A stretch of DNA of 53,186 nt from Bacillus sp. AFS006103 (lineage in GTDB: Bacteria; Bacillota; Bacilli; Bacillales; Cytobacillaceae), in NCBI GenBank assembly GCA_002559145.1, contig NTXX01000018.1, forward strand, positions 1 to 53,186. Direction: 5' to 3'. Shown here in pieces: positions 40,470 to 50,156 of the stretch. The position numbers and the translations under genes were made by a program. The notes under the pieces were generated by a model that made no database searches, had not been told where the DNA came from, and saw only the letters and a program-made list of their open reading frames with translations. How positions within the stretch are numbered: position 1 is the stretch's first letter; every line of letters begins with the position of its first letter.

Positions 40470-43067
40470 CTATAGTCGTGGATCAATCGGATCCGATTCC
40501 AGTGCCAGTACCCCTAATACACATTCATGGTAGCGCTCTAAGGATTCTCTTCTAACAAAACGATTCACCGCTTCCACACCTAAGGCAAATTCCTTTAAGG
40601 CATTGCGCTGTTTCTTCCCTGCATTCCGCTGCTTAAGTCGGGCTAAATTTTCCGGTTGTAAATAATCAATGCCATAGATGATATGCAAATACTTTCGACC
40701 TCTTACTTTAATAGCCGGTTGGAGGAGTTTACCTTTATGTCGGGCCACATAAGATTCAGGTTTGACAACAAAACCTTCATGTCCATCCTCCGTCATTTCT
40801 TCCCACCACTCAATCGCGGCTTTCATGGATTCCTCATCATTTACCACCCGATATTCGGTTTCCACAAATAAATTTGACATATTGCTAAATTCTTTATTTT
40901 TTTCCATATGCCATGTATGTGGTTGACTGAAAAAGGTTTCATTACTGTGGGCTATTGTGTGAAAAGGGGCAATTTGAATGCCTGCCAACCCTTCCGTTTC
41001 CCAGCAATACTTTTGATACACTTCATTAAACACTAGGGCATTATGAATCTTCTCATCCGTTTCATCGAGCCAGCTTCCAACATCCTTACCGTTTGCAGCA
41101 GCTTTCATCAGTTGCTCTCGTAATTTGCTTCGGTCAAAGAGGGCCATCTCTCCCACGTGGGCATATTGATTCATAATTAATTCTTTTGCTTTTAGATTCC
41201 ATGGGAGTATCTCGGCATCCATCAAGACAAAGTTCGTGTTGTACTTTTCAAAATAACTACTAAGGTCTTCATTTAACACTTGGAGAATTTGTTCCTCCAA
41301 TTCTTTTTTGAAAAATGCCCTGCCTGTCCGCGTGTAAATCGAACCTAATGTTTCTCTCCCAATATACTCTTTAGCGACTTGTTTATTTTTAAAAAGAAAC
41401 AAAATGCTGCGGCTGCCCATATGCTTTTTCTCAACAATCATGGTGTCCACACCATTCGCTTGGTAGTAATTAAATGCATCTGATGGGTGCTCTAAATATC
41501 CAGGCAAGCTTGATGGTTTCGGAGTTGGACTCATCGTTGGCGGAAGATACACAATTTCCTCCAAGGGCAGGGTGTAATGAGAAAGATCATCCAAAGCTGA
41601 TTTCGTGCTATCCGCATAAAGTGCAATTTCCCCATACTGTTCTGTTAATACAGAATATCCATCTAAGAATTTTGCGATATTTGGCGGTGCGAGCCTTTTA
41701 CTTTCCAGTTCCTTCAATGGATTGTCGGGAACATTTGCATAATCCGCTTTTGCTTTGACAGAAACCAATTTCCTTTCCGGAAAACAATATGCGGTTAGAT
41801 TGCCGCCAAAAACAACTCCTTGGTCAATATTGAGGGTGTTATTAACCAATATTGGCTGTGTTCTTGGATCATGCCCCCAAAGAATAAGTTCACTGGATTG
41901 ATGAGCAATGGACCAATCTTTTCGGATGGGTTTGCCTCTATCGTCGATGCCATCCGTGTCTCCATACCTGCAGAAATCGGAGATGCGCGGCGATTGTTTA
42001 CCGATATAATGGTCCTTGATTCCTGCATGGACTGCCACGGCGACGTTGACACCATTTTTCTGGATGACGTAATGTGATTTTGCCTCCAACAGCAGGTCTC
42101 TCATTTGTTCCTTTAACCGTTCGGTCTCCTCTTTACCAAATTTACTTTCATACTCATCAAATTCGGCCTTTACATTTTCATCACCATGAGCAAGCTTTAC
42201 ATTCTTGCCGTCAAGCCAGCGGGCGATTTTCCACCCATGATTACTGTCAATCATATAGGCAAGTCCTGCTGTCACATGCTTTTGAAAAAATTGCAATGTC
42301 TCGATTGAACGAGGTCCTCGACTCATCACGTCCCCAAGGGAAAGGATTTTCCGACCTTCCAGGTGGATAAAATAACCCTCCTCATTTTCACGATAACCAA
42401 GCTTTTCCAAGAGTTCGCTAAACTCTTCAAAGCAACCGTGAATATCGCCAATAATATCAATGCCATTGTCCACATCAATTAGTAATGGATTATCAAGTCT
42501 GCTCACATTTAATACTTGCACTTCTTCTTCACCGAATATGTAACAGCGCCGAAAGCCCTCCTTTTTGATGGAGCGTAGGGTTTTCTTGAAATGTTGGTAT
42601 TGCTGCTTGATACGATTTTTACCTCTTGGGAAATCCCTTGCTAAATCACGTCTGAGCAATTCAGTTTCTGCCAAGTTCAGCACGATTGCAATAGCCGGAA
42701 CATGATACATCTTTGCCATTTGTAGGTATTTTTCACGCTCATAATCACGTAAATGAGTCGCATCGATAAACGTTAATTTATTGAGCCGACAACGTTTAGC
42801 AATGATATAATCCATCGCTTCAAACGCTTCTTTTGAAATTTGTTGGTATTCATAAAAAAGAGCATCTGCTTCATTTTTAGGTCGCCGATTCCAATCAATA
42901 AATTCAACATCACTAACTAAATCGCGAAACTGATCGGAACTTACCACTTCCGTTGAAAAAATCTGTTGTTCCTGAATCAGTTGATTTAGTAAAGTCGTTT
43001 TACCTGAATTGGACGGACCAACAAGCAAAATGATACCCGCATGAGGCAAAGTTATTTTCGTCATCAT
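40470..43067 (-). CDS. pnkp: Bacterial polynucleotide kinase-phosphatase-ligase (Pnkp)
   Basis: An 865-aa three-domain RNA end-healing and sealing enzyme, like Clostridium thermocellum Pnkp (870 aa). The kinase domain has Walker A GPSNSGKT (17-24). The binuclear metallophosphatase has GDIHG (207-211), GDVMSRG (245-251), SNHGWK (275-280), VHAGI (H347) and WGHDPR (H399). The ligase/adenylyltransferase domain has the nucleotidyl Lys K548 in EKKHMGSRS. It makes 5'-P and 3'-OH ends and joins them with Hen1. Phosphatase motifs deviate slightly (S for D in GDVxDRG; G after NH). It overlaps hen1 by 4 bp. Confidence 0.95.
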   Translation of the reverse strand: MMTKITLPHAGIILLVGPSNSGKTTLLNQLIQEQQIFSTEVVSSDQFRDLVSDVEFIDWNRRPKNEADALFYEYQQISKEAFEAMDYIIAKRCRLNKLTFIDATHLRDYEREKYLQMAKMYHVPAIAIVLNLAETELLRRDLARDFPRGKNRIKQQYQHFKKTLRSIKKEGFRRCYIFGEEEVQVLNVSRLDNPLLIDVDNGIDIIGDIHGCFEEFSELLEKLGYRENEEGYFIHLEGRKILSLGDVMSRGPRSIETLQFFQKHVTAGLAYMIDSNHGWKIARWLDGKNVKLAHGDENVKAEFDEYESKFGKEETERLKEQMRDLLLEAKSHYVIQKNGVNVAVAVHAGIKDHYIGKQSPRISDFCRYGDTDGIDDRGKPIRKDWSIAHQSSELILWGHDPRTQPILVNNTLNIDQGVVFGGNLTAYCFPERKLVSVKAKADYANVPDNPLKELESKRLAPPNIAKFLDGYSVLTEQYGEIALYADSTKSALDDLSHYTLPLEEIVYLPPTMSPTPKPSSLPGYLEHPSDAFNYYQANGVDTMIVEKKHMGSRSILFLFKNKQVAKEYIGRETLGSIYTRTGRAFFKKELEEQILQVLNEDLSSYFEKYNTNFVLMDAEILPWNLKAKELIMNQYAHVGEMALFDRSKLREQLMKAAANGKDVGSWLDETDEKIHNALVFNEVYQKYCWETEGLAGIQIAPFHTIAHSNETFFSQPHTWHMEKNKEFSNMSNLFVETEYRVVNDEESMKAAIEWWEEMTEDGHEGFVVKPESYVARHKGKLLQPAIKVRGRKYLHIIYGIDYLQPENLARLKQRNAGKKQRNALKEFALGVEAVNRFVRRESLERYHECVLGVLALESDPIDPRL

Positions 43068-44407
43068 CCCTCCTCCCTTCTGAAAATGACCATTTGAGTA
43101 GGATGCCCGTATAGCTGGTTTTCTTCACCGATGCCTAGATAACTTACTTGGTATGGATAAAGTTTTGACCAAGCATCCACTTTTTGACGAAGCTCTGCCC
43201 TTGTCCATTCAAAGCGGTGATCATGGTGTCTCATTGCCACATCCATTTCATAGACAACATTGTATTCTTTATTAGGAGTGGTCACGATCAACACCTCGGG
43301 GCGATAGTCTTTAAAAATTGTTTCGAATACACTTGCTAACCTATATTCATCAATATGTTCAATCACTTCACATAAAACCATGACATCCTTGTTTATCAGC
43401 CGATCATCATAATAAAATAACGATCCTGCAAAAGATTTTGGCTCTACGAATCCACGTTTTTCTTTTGCTAGTTCGAAACGTTCCATTGCCTTTAATCGTG
43501 CCTTATTGGATGGCTCGACAGAAAGGATTTCTTGTACCCCTTCAATAAATCCCAGCTGAACAGATAACTTTCCTTCTCCGGCACCAAAGTCGACAATGGT
43601 ACCTTTTTTGGGTAGAGCCTTGACATACTTAATAATGGCTTCATAGCGAAGGTCATTTAAACGGATCTTCGGTGGTTCATGCTTCTCCTCAGTTTTCGTC
43701 TCTTTTTCATAAAATCTTGACTGCGAAATCATCTTTGGGAACCGTAAAGAACGTTTTAGAATGAACGCCTTCTGAGGGTGCTCCTCGAGCCAACCTTCCC
43801 CGTAGCGGTCCAGCTTTTCCAATTCTCTTTCATCAATAAAATAATGCTTATAGTTATCAATAACAGGTATTAAAATCGAAATATGTTTAAGTGCATTCTG
43901 GAGCGTTTGTTTCCCTAATAGGGTGATAAATCGGGCAGAGCTTTTTTCACGAAGGAAGCTTTCCCCGTATTCAATCTTAATGGTGTAACCCATTGGAGCA
44001 AATAACGCTTCAAGCTCCGGATTGCTCAAATCAGTGGCAATCGGCCCAAAGGATAGTTCCAGTTCAAAAGGGTGCTCCACCCATGAAGCATAATCCTCTG
44101 CAGGCTTCCCGTTAAGAGCAGTCCCCAATGACTTACGAATCGAGGAAACAAAAATACTGCTTGCAGCAAACTCGCGGTCATTTATGTAATGAGTAATATC
44201 AAATGAATCAGGTGAATTCTTTACTAAATCAATGGGATCTGTTTTTACATAAATCAAAAACTGGACTTCCTCGCTTGAAAAAGTAGGATAAACGAGGCGG
44301 ACGGTCAGTCCTTTCTCGCCACGTTCATAGAGATTATTTGGATTTTTGGCTATAAGATAAGAAACGGCTTCCGCACCTGGGCCTCTAACAGTTAAGGATA
44401 ACTGCAT
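43064..44407 (-). CDS. hen1: 3'-terminal RNA ribose 2'-O-methyltransferase Hen1
   Basis: A 447-aa bacterial Hen1. The N-terminal half (about 1-245) is the bacterial-specific domain that pairs with and activates the Pnkp ligase. The C-terminal half is a SAM methyltransferase: SAM loop DFGAGEG (273-279), catalytic Mn2+ ligands E347, E350 and H351 (CEVIEHID) plus H397 (MRHHDHRFEW). It methylates the 3'-terminal 2'-OH of damaged RNA so that the repaired junction resists re-cleavage. First gene of a two-gene operon with pnkp. Its SD is weak. Confidence 0.94.
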   Translation of the reverse strand: MQLSLTVRGPGAEAVSYLIAKNPNNLYERGEKGLTVRLVYPTFSSEEVQFLIYVKTDPIDLVKNSPDSFDITHYINDREFAASSIFVSSIRKSLGTALNGKPAEDYASWVEHPFELELSFGPIATDLSNPELEALFAPMGYTIKIEYGESFLREKSSARFITLLGKQTLQNALKHISILIPVIDNYKHYFIDERELEKLDRYGEGWLEEHPQKAFILKRSLRFPKMISQSRFYEKETKTEEKHEPPKIRLNDLRYEAIIKYVKALPKKGTIVDFGAGEGKLSVQLGFIEGVQEILSVEPSNKARLKAMERFELAKEKRGFVEPKSFAGSLFYYDDRLINKDVMVLCEVIEHIDEYRLASVFETIFKDYRPEVLIVTTPNKEYNVVYEMDVAMRHHDHRFEWTRAELRQKVDAWSKLYPYQVSYLGIGEENQLYGHPTQMVIFRREEG

Positions 44408-44490
44408 TTTTTCACTTCACTTTCAAATGAAAATATATTTTAGACTTATTTTACCATATTTACATTATTTTTCTTTCAGTTTAATAAGTA

Positions 44491-44520
44491 ACCCGGGTTC
44501 CTCGAATTAGAACACCGGGT
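44491..44520 (-). terminator. Hairpin between Suv3-like gene and hen1
   Basis: ACCCGGGTTC / GAACaCCGGGT (one bulge) with a 9-nt loop, right after the helicase stop. No long T-run, so termination may be partial and readthrough into hen1 possible. Confidence 0.55.
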
Positions 44521-44525
44521 CACTT

Positions 44526-47099
44526 TTAATATTCATCATTCCTATATCTTCTAGTCTTCGCCGCATAACAAGCTTCACACGTCGGAAACGAATGATCCCA
44601 TGGCAGGTTTTTTCCGCACGTTTTGCACTTTTTAACAAATTTATTTATATCCGTTTTTAACCGGTCCTGCACTTTATCGCTAACCTCTTCACGGAGACGT
44701 TCCCAATAGATGGCTGTCGTTCGCTCTCCCAGTCGATACAAAAATAACAGATGAAGGCCGATTGCTTTGTAGCTGAGTTCTAATTCTTCCAAACTTCGTT
44801 CCTTAACAATTGGTTCGGGGAGCTCTCTCTCATGGATAATCGCATACATTTTTTCTTCCCATTGCTGCGTCAAAACCGGCTCATTTTTCGAAAAAGGCAG
44901 ATGTAAAAATCCATAAAGGTCCATTAATGAAAGTCTTGCTTCGATTTCGGTGCCCGCAATCATTTGATAAAGAGACTTTTCCTCTGCTAAGGAAGCCTTT
45001 TTTGTCCCGGTTGGACTTTCAAATTTTCCCCATAACTCAAAAAAAGTACCTAGATCGTGATAATAGCGTTGAAAGCGTTCAAAAACAGAATTCGTTGGCG
45101 CAATTGCAAACGTATGAACTGGCTCATCTTCCTGTAACAATAAGTTTCTCATTTTTCTGATATCACTAGTAAAGGCCACTTTGCCAATATTATAAATTCC
45201 CTTTCGACCGGCCCGGCCAGCAATTTGCTTCACTTCTTGGGAGGTCAAAAGACGCCGTCTTGTCCCATCGAACTTATCATTTTCTAAAAAAACAATCCGG
45301 CGAATCGGTAGGTTAAGGCCCATTCCTATCGCATCCGTAGCAACGATCACTTTTGTTTTTCCCGAATTGAATTGTTGAATCTGCTTTTTTCTTGTTTCTG
45401 GCGGCATAGCCCCATAGATCATACTGACGGTATGACCATCATTTTGCAATCGTGAGGCGGTTTCAAGAACACGCCTGCGCGAAAAACAAATCAGCGCATC
45501 ACCTTTTTTAATATGTTTAATATGAAACTCCTTCGTTTCTACCTCAAGTGGGGTATCTCGGCTGTATTCATGAATTTCAATATCTGATCCGCCTAATAGC
45601 TGCAGCAGCATCGTTTTTGAATTTCTACTGCCAATAATATGTACTTCTTCTGCATTGGCTTTCGTGATTGCCTTATACCATGAAAACCCACGGTCTTTGT
45701 CGGTAATCATTTGAGCTTCATCAATGACGACTACTTCATAAAACTCCTTTTCGTGAAACATTTCAACAGTGCAGGAGATATGATTTGCCCCTGGAATGAC
45801 TTTTTCTTCTTCACCGGTTTTTAAAGAACAGGGCATCCCCTCAGCATTTAACTTATCAAAAACCTCCAGTGCTAACAATCGAAGCGGTGCTAAATATAAG
45901 CCGCTATAGGCATCTTTCATCCGTTCAAGGGCATGATGGGTTTTCCCCGTATTCGTTTCTCCAATATGGAGGACATACCGAACCTGACGTTTTAATGAAG
46001 GGTCGTATTCCGTTGCAAAGATGTCCTTCATCATCTGCTCTTCTTCTGCTTTTTTCCGCTCGAGTTCTTTTTGCACTTCTTTTTCTTTTTGCTCACGCGC
46101 TTGTAAGTCTTTTTCAAAAATTTCCTTGTGTACTTTTTCAACAAAAGGAACTTCAGCCAAGCTGATTAAATCGGACAGGTATTCCGCCTGAATATCCTCG
46201 ATAAAATAACCCTCGATATCGTAAAGAAGCTGTGCAATGCTGCCTTTTACGAAGGAAGCCGATAGTTTCTCATGAAAGGTATCATAAAAGTCTTCCTTCA
46301 GGTTTGCTGGAAGCTGCTCTAATATTTTTTCTGGAATAAGCTCAGACAAATAGTCAGCAATCAAGCTTTCATAAACAAAGAAATAGGTTTGATATTCATA
46401 AAAACTTCTGCCCCAATTCATAGTTTTATGGATATCCCCTGTCAGTTCTTCAAAAAAAGTGGCCACAGTTGTATAGGATGAGGGATTGAAATGGCCTTCA
46501 TCAACTAATTTTTCTTCCAATGCAAAGGTATCAACCGATTGAAACTTCACATTATTTTGGAGATCAGCCACTAACTGTTTTGCTACAAAGTAACGAACAA
46601 ATAAATAGAATAACTCATATTGTTCTTCCAAAATCCCCACAGCGCTGTCTTTAATTTCACTTCGAATCGAATGCCTCTGTTCTTCCAGTTGTTTTAGTTC
46701 TTCTTGCTTTATAAAATTGACCTTCGCATCTTGATAGTGGCTCTTCCACTCATCTTCTTTCCCTGCAAATGTTTCATTAATCCAGCCCATCGCATCAAAA
46801 GGCTGATACATTCGCATTTCATCTCTAAATAACTTGTTAATTAACTTGCGGTCAATCCCCTGAACCTCAAAACCTTTTTCACTTAAAAATTGCTTTTTTT
46901 CATTTCGAGGTACATCATTAGTCGACTTATTCAGCCAAACATTAATCCAAATTTGCTCAAGATAATGGCTTCGGTCAACTAGGTATTGCTCAAAGGTTGG
47001 TGTTGTGTCCTTTGTTTCGAGGTAATGGTTAATATCTTCATATATTTTCATCTTTGTATGTTCAATCGCTTGAGGGTATATAGCATTTAATTTGTTCAA
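44526..47099 (-). CDS. Suv3-like DExH RNA helicase
   Basis: An 857-aa SF2 helicase. An N-terminal alpha-helical region (about 1-325) and a Glu/Lys-rich coiled coil (about 329-358) precede the helicase core. Walker A is GETNTGKT (380-387) with LAPLRLLALEVFDKL, DEAQ box VIDEAQMI, and the C-terminal helicase motif QIAGRAGRKG. Two CxxC pairs (CKTCGKNLP, CEACYA) form a terminal zinc ribbon. The ATPLRLLA/TGEE/VEM pattern is typical of Suv3 RNA helicases of the mitochondrial degradosome. Start TTG 47099 with GGAGGG 6 nt upstream avoids overlap with the preceding gene. Confidence 0.85.
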   Translation of the reverse strand: MNKLNAIYPQAIEHTKMKIYEDINHYLETKDTTPTFEQYLVDRSHYLEQIWINVWLNKSTNDVPRNEKKQFLSEKGFEVQGIDRKLINKLFRDEMRMYQPFDAMGWINETFAGKEDEWKSHYQDAKVNFIKQEELKQLEEQRHSIRSEIKDSAVGILEEQYELFYLFVRYFVAKQLVADLQNNVKFQSVDTFALEEKLVDEGHFNPSSYTTVATFFEELTGDIHKTMNWGRSFYEYQTYFFVYESLIADYLSELIPEKILEQLPANLKEDFYDTFHEKLSASFVKGSIAQLLYDIEGYFIEDIQAEYLSDLISLAEVPFVEKVHKEIFEKDLQAREQKEKEVQKELERKKAEEEQMMKDIFATEYDPSLKRQVRYVLHIGETNTGKTHHALERMKDAYSGLYLAPLRLLALEVFDKLNAEGMPCSLKTGEEEKVIPGANHISCTVEMFHEKEFYEVVVIDEAQMITDKDRGFSWYKAITKANAEEVHIIGSRNSKTMLLQLLGGSDIEIHEYSRDTPLEVETKEFHIKHIKKGDALICFSRRRVLETASRLQNDGHTVSMIYGAMPPETRKKQIQQFNSGKTKVIVATDAIGMGLNLPIRRIVFLENDKFDGTRRRLLTSQEVKQIAGRAGRKGIYNIGKVAFTSDIRKMRNLLLQEDEPVHTFAIAPTNSVFERFQRYYHDLGTFFELWGKFESPTGTKKASLAEEKSLYQMIAGTEIEARLSLMDLYGFLHLPFSKNEPVLTQQWEEKMYAIIHERELPEPIVKERSLEELELSYKAIGLHLLFLYRLGERTTAIYWERLREEVSDKVQDRLKTDINKFVKKCKTCGKNLPWDHSFPTCEACYAAKTRRYRNDEY

Positions 47100-47151
47100 T
47101 GATTTCCCTCCGTTTCTATAAATTGGTTTTCCTGAGTCCATTCTAACACAA

Positions 47152-47177
47152 AAATAAAAACCGAACAAATATTCGGT
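47152..47177 (-). terminator. Terminator of 63-aa gene
   Basis: ACCGAA / TTCGGT with a 6-nt loop, then on the minus strand TTTTTATTTTTG, just past the stop at 47180. Confidence 0.8.
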
Positions 47178-47179
47178 CT

Positions 47180-47371
47180 TTAAAGTTGATGCTGGTTGCA
47201 ATATTGATCAACCAGGTCTTCTATCTGATCAAGTTCAGGAAACTTTCCTGCAAACTGGAATTTAATTTCTTCAATGAAGCTATCGTGATGGTAGACATGA
47301 ATAGCCCCATTTTGTTGAATGACACTAAATTCTGGTACAAATCGATAACCGCTACGTTCAATAGCCCCCAT
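47180..47371 (-). CDS. Small conserved-looking protein (YbxH-like)
   Basis: A 63-aa protein with the sequence GYRFVPEFSVIQQNGAIHVY (8-27) and a C-terminal DQIEDLVDQYCNQHQL. GGGGAC lies before the ATG, and it has its own terminator. I believe it resembles small Bacillus proteins such as YbxH, but I cannot confirm this from sequence alone. No membrane segment. It is placed between ppdK and the Suv3-like gene, whose promoter must lie in the 80 bp that follows or be shared by readthrough. Confidence 0.65.
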   Translation of the reverse strand: MGAIERSGYRFVPEFSVIQQNGAIHVYHHDSFIEEIKFQFAGKFPELDQIEDLVDQYCNQHQL

Positions 47372-47440
47372 TAATAAGTCCCCTTTAAATAATTTTTTAT
47401 AGTATTTGCATTAACTGGACGACTATCCAAATCCAAGCAT

Positions 47441-47473
47441 AATAAAAGGGATGGTGCCAGCTGCACACATCCC
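47441..47473 (-). terminator. Terminator of ccpN-yqfL-ppdK operon
   Basis: GGGATGGTGC / GCACACATCCC around a short loop, then TTTTATT on the minus strand, 12 nt past the ppdK stop. Confidence 0.8.
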
Positions 47474-47484
47474 TCTGCCTTACT

Positions 47485-50154
47485 TTATGCGGTTGTAAAT
47501 ACTTCTTGTTTATTTTGTTCGTGACGAATTGTTGCTTGGGCAGCTGCCAAACGTGCAAGCGGTACACGGTAAGGTGAACAGCTGACATAATCCAAGCCCG
47601 TTTTGTAACAGAAATCAATCGAGCTCTTTTCACCGCCATGCTCTCCACAAATACCTGTTTTAAGTGAAGGCTTTGTGCCTCGGCCGAGCTTTACACCTGT
47701 TTCAACCAGCTTTCCTACTCCGTCCTGATCAAGGACAGCAAATGGATTTTCTGGAAGTACTTTATTTTCGATGTAGGCTTGCAGGAATTTTCCTTCTGCA
47801 TCATCACGGCTATATCCAAAGGTTGTTTGTGTTAAATCATTGGTACCAAACGAGAAGAAATCAGCTTCCTCGGCGATTTTATCCGCAGTTAACGCAGCAC
47901 GTGGAATCTCAATCATCGTCCCAATTGTGTACTTGAAGTTCTTTCCTGTTTCTTCTTGAACGAGTAATGCCGCATCGATCACCAATTTGCGCATATCTTT
48001 TAACTCATTCACATGTCCAACTAAAGGAATCATAATTTCGGGCTGCACTTCGGTCCCTTTATCAGCAAGCTTAGCCGCAGCGTAGAAAATGGCTTTTGCT
48101 TGCATTTCATAAATTTCCGGATAAATCATCCCTAGACGGCAACCTCGATGGCCAAGCATTGGGTTAAATTCATCTAATTGACGAACCTTTTTCAGCAATT
48201 GCTCTTTTTTCTTCAATTCTGGTGATTGTGGATCTAAGATTTGAAGCTTAGTTACTTCCACTAACAGTTCCTCTTTATCCGGTAAAAATTCATGTAATGG
48301 CGGGTCTAGTAAACGAATTGTAACAGGTAGTCCTTGCATTTCTTCGAAAATGCCTTCGAAATCCCCTTGTTGCATTGGTAAAAGCTCATTCAATGCTTCC
48401 ATTCGTTCATTATAATTCTCTGCAAGAATCATTTTTTGCACGGTTGGAATTCGTTTTAAATCCATAAACATATGTTCAGTCCGGCATAACCCAATTCCAC
48501 CTGCACCAAATTCAAATGCTTTTTTTGCATCTTCCGGGGTATCAGCATTGGCACGGACCCCTAATTTACGCTCTTGGTCTGCCCAGTCCAGCAACAGCTG
48601 AAACTCATCTGAAAGTTCAGGGTCAATCATCGGAATTTCACCAAGCATGATTTCACCGGTAGACCCATCTATTGTAATGATATCTCCATAATTTACAAGG
48701 GTATCTCCAATTTTAAATTGTTTCGCTTTTAGATCTATCTTTAATGCTTCACATCCACAAATACACGCTTTCCCCATCCCACGCGCAACAACGGCTGCGT
48801 GGCTCGTCATGCCGCCACGGCTTGTTAAAATCGCTTGTGATGCAACAATTCCGTGGATATCGTCCGGAGTTGTTTCCGGGCGAACTAGGATTACTTTTTT
48901 ACCATCATTGTTTAATTGCTCCGCTTCATCGGCATCGAAGACGACTTGACCTGTCGCTGCGCCCGGTGATGCTGGCAAACCTTTTGCTAAAACTCTTTTT
49001 GCAAATTTGTCGTCTATCCGGCGGTGCAGGAGTTGATTTAGTTGATCAGGATCGACACGCATCAGTGCTGTCTTTTTATCTATGATTCCTTCCTCAACCA
49101 TTTCGACCGCAATACGGATAGCCGCTTGAGCTGTTCTTTTGCCATGACGAGTCTGCAGGATAAAAAGCTTGCCCCGTTCAACCGTGAACTCGATGTCTTG
49201 CATTTCTTCATAATGCTGCTCTAAGCGCTTGCACGTATCAGTAAATTGCTTATATACGCCTGGCATTTCGTCTTTTAACGTCGCGATTGGCTGTGGAGTA
49301 CGAATCCCTGCAACCACATCTTCCCCTTGGGCATTAATTAAATATTCACCGTAAAGAACATGCTCACCTGTTGATGGGTTTCTTGTGAAGGCTACACCCG
49401 TGCCTGAATCATTCCCCATGTTACCGAACACCATACTTTGGATATTAACGGCCGTTCCTAAATGGTCGGCAATTTTATTTAGGCGGCGGTAAACAATCGC
49501 ACGCTGATTATTCCAAGAATTAAAGACAGCATGGATGGCAAGGAAAAGCTGCTCTTTTGGATCTTGAGGGAAATCTTTTCTTGTATGTTTTTTGACGATT
49601 CCTTTGTAACCAATGATTACTTCCTTCCAGTCTTCTGCACTCATTTCGGGATCAGAAGAATAGCCCTTCTCCTCACGAATTTCTTCTAATAATTGTTCAA
49701 AATAGTAAGTATCTATATTAAGGACCACATTACTAAACATTTGAATGAAGCGGCGGTAGGAATCATAAGCAAACCGTGGATTATTGGTTAATTCAGCCAT
49801 CCCGATCACAGTTTCATCATTCATTCCTAGATTTAAAATTGTGTCCATCATTCCCGGCATGGAGAAAACAGAGCCGGACCGAACAGATACGAGCAAAGGA
49901 TTTTTTGGGTCGCCAAGCTTTTTGCCCATTTTCTCTTCAAGACGGGCAAGAGCTTCTAAGGTCTGGACTTCAACAATGGTTGGAATGGTCTTGCTAGCTT
50001 CATAGAATGCATTGCATGCCTGAGTTGAAATGGTAAAACCATAAGGAACTGGAAGACCAATACGCGTCATTTCCGCTAGATTTGCCCCTTTCCCTCCAAG
50101 TAAACCCTTCATATTGCCATTTCCTTCATGAAATAAATATACCAATTTCTCCAT
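47485..50154 (-). CDS. ppdK: Pyruvate, phosphate dikinase
   Basis: An 889-aa PPDK. It interconverts pyruvate + ATP + Pi and PEP + AMP + PPi. The N-terminal ATP-grasp domain (GLLGGKGANLAEM), the central swivel His in GGMTSHAAVVARGMG and the C-terminal PEP/pyruvate TIM barrel (LCRTEHMF; FSFGTNDLTQTTFGYSRDD) are all present. The neighbouring Thr in TSHAA is the site used by the regulatory protein. It starts 2 bp after the yqfL stop. Length is standard (about 880). The operon context suggests control with gluconeogenesis. Confidence 0.96.
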   Translation of the reverse strand: MEKLVYLFHEGNGNMKGLLGGKGANLAEMTRIGLPVPYGFTISTQACNAFYEASKTIPTIVEVQTLEALARLEEKMGKKLGDPKNPLLVSVRSGSVFSMPGMMDTILNLGMNDETVIGMAELTNNPRFAYDSYRRFIQMFSNVVLNIDTYYFEQLLEEIREEKGYSSDPEMSAEDWKEVIIGYKGIVKKHTRKDFPQDPKEQLFLAIHAVFNSWNNQRAIVYRRLNKIADHLGTAVNIQSMVFGNMGNDSGTGVAFTRNPSTGEHVLYGEYLINAQGEDVVAGIRTPQPIATLKDEMPGVYKQFTDTCKRLEQHYEEMQDIEFTVERGKLFILQTRHGKRTAQAAIRIAVEMVEEGIIDKKTALMRVDPDQLNQLLHRRIDDKFAKRVLAKGLPASPGAATGQVVFDADEAEQLNNDGKKVILVRPETTPDDIHGIVASQAILTSRGGMTSHAAVVARGMGKACICGCEALKIDLKAKQFKIGDTLVNYGDIITIDGSTGEIMLGEIPMIDPELSDEFQLLLDWADQERKLGVRANADTPEDAKKAFEFGAGGIGLCRTEHMFMDLKRIPTVQKMILAENYNERMEALNELLPMQQGDFEGIFEEMQGLPVTIRLLDPPLHEFLPDKEELLVEVTKLQILDPQSPELKKKEQLLKKVRQLDEFNPMLGHRGCRLGMIYPEIYEMQAKAIFYAAAKLADKGTEVQPEIMIPLVGHVNELKDMRKLVIDAALLVQEETGKNFKYTIGTMIEIPRAALTADKIAEEADFFSFGTNDLTQTTFGYSRDDAEGKFLQAYIENKVLPENPFAVLDQDGVGKLVETGVKLGRGTKPSLKTGICGEHGGEKSSIDFCYKTGLDYVSCSPYRVPLARLAAAQATIRHEQNKQEVFTTA

Positions 50155-50156
50155 TA

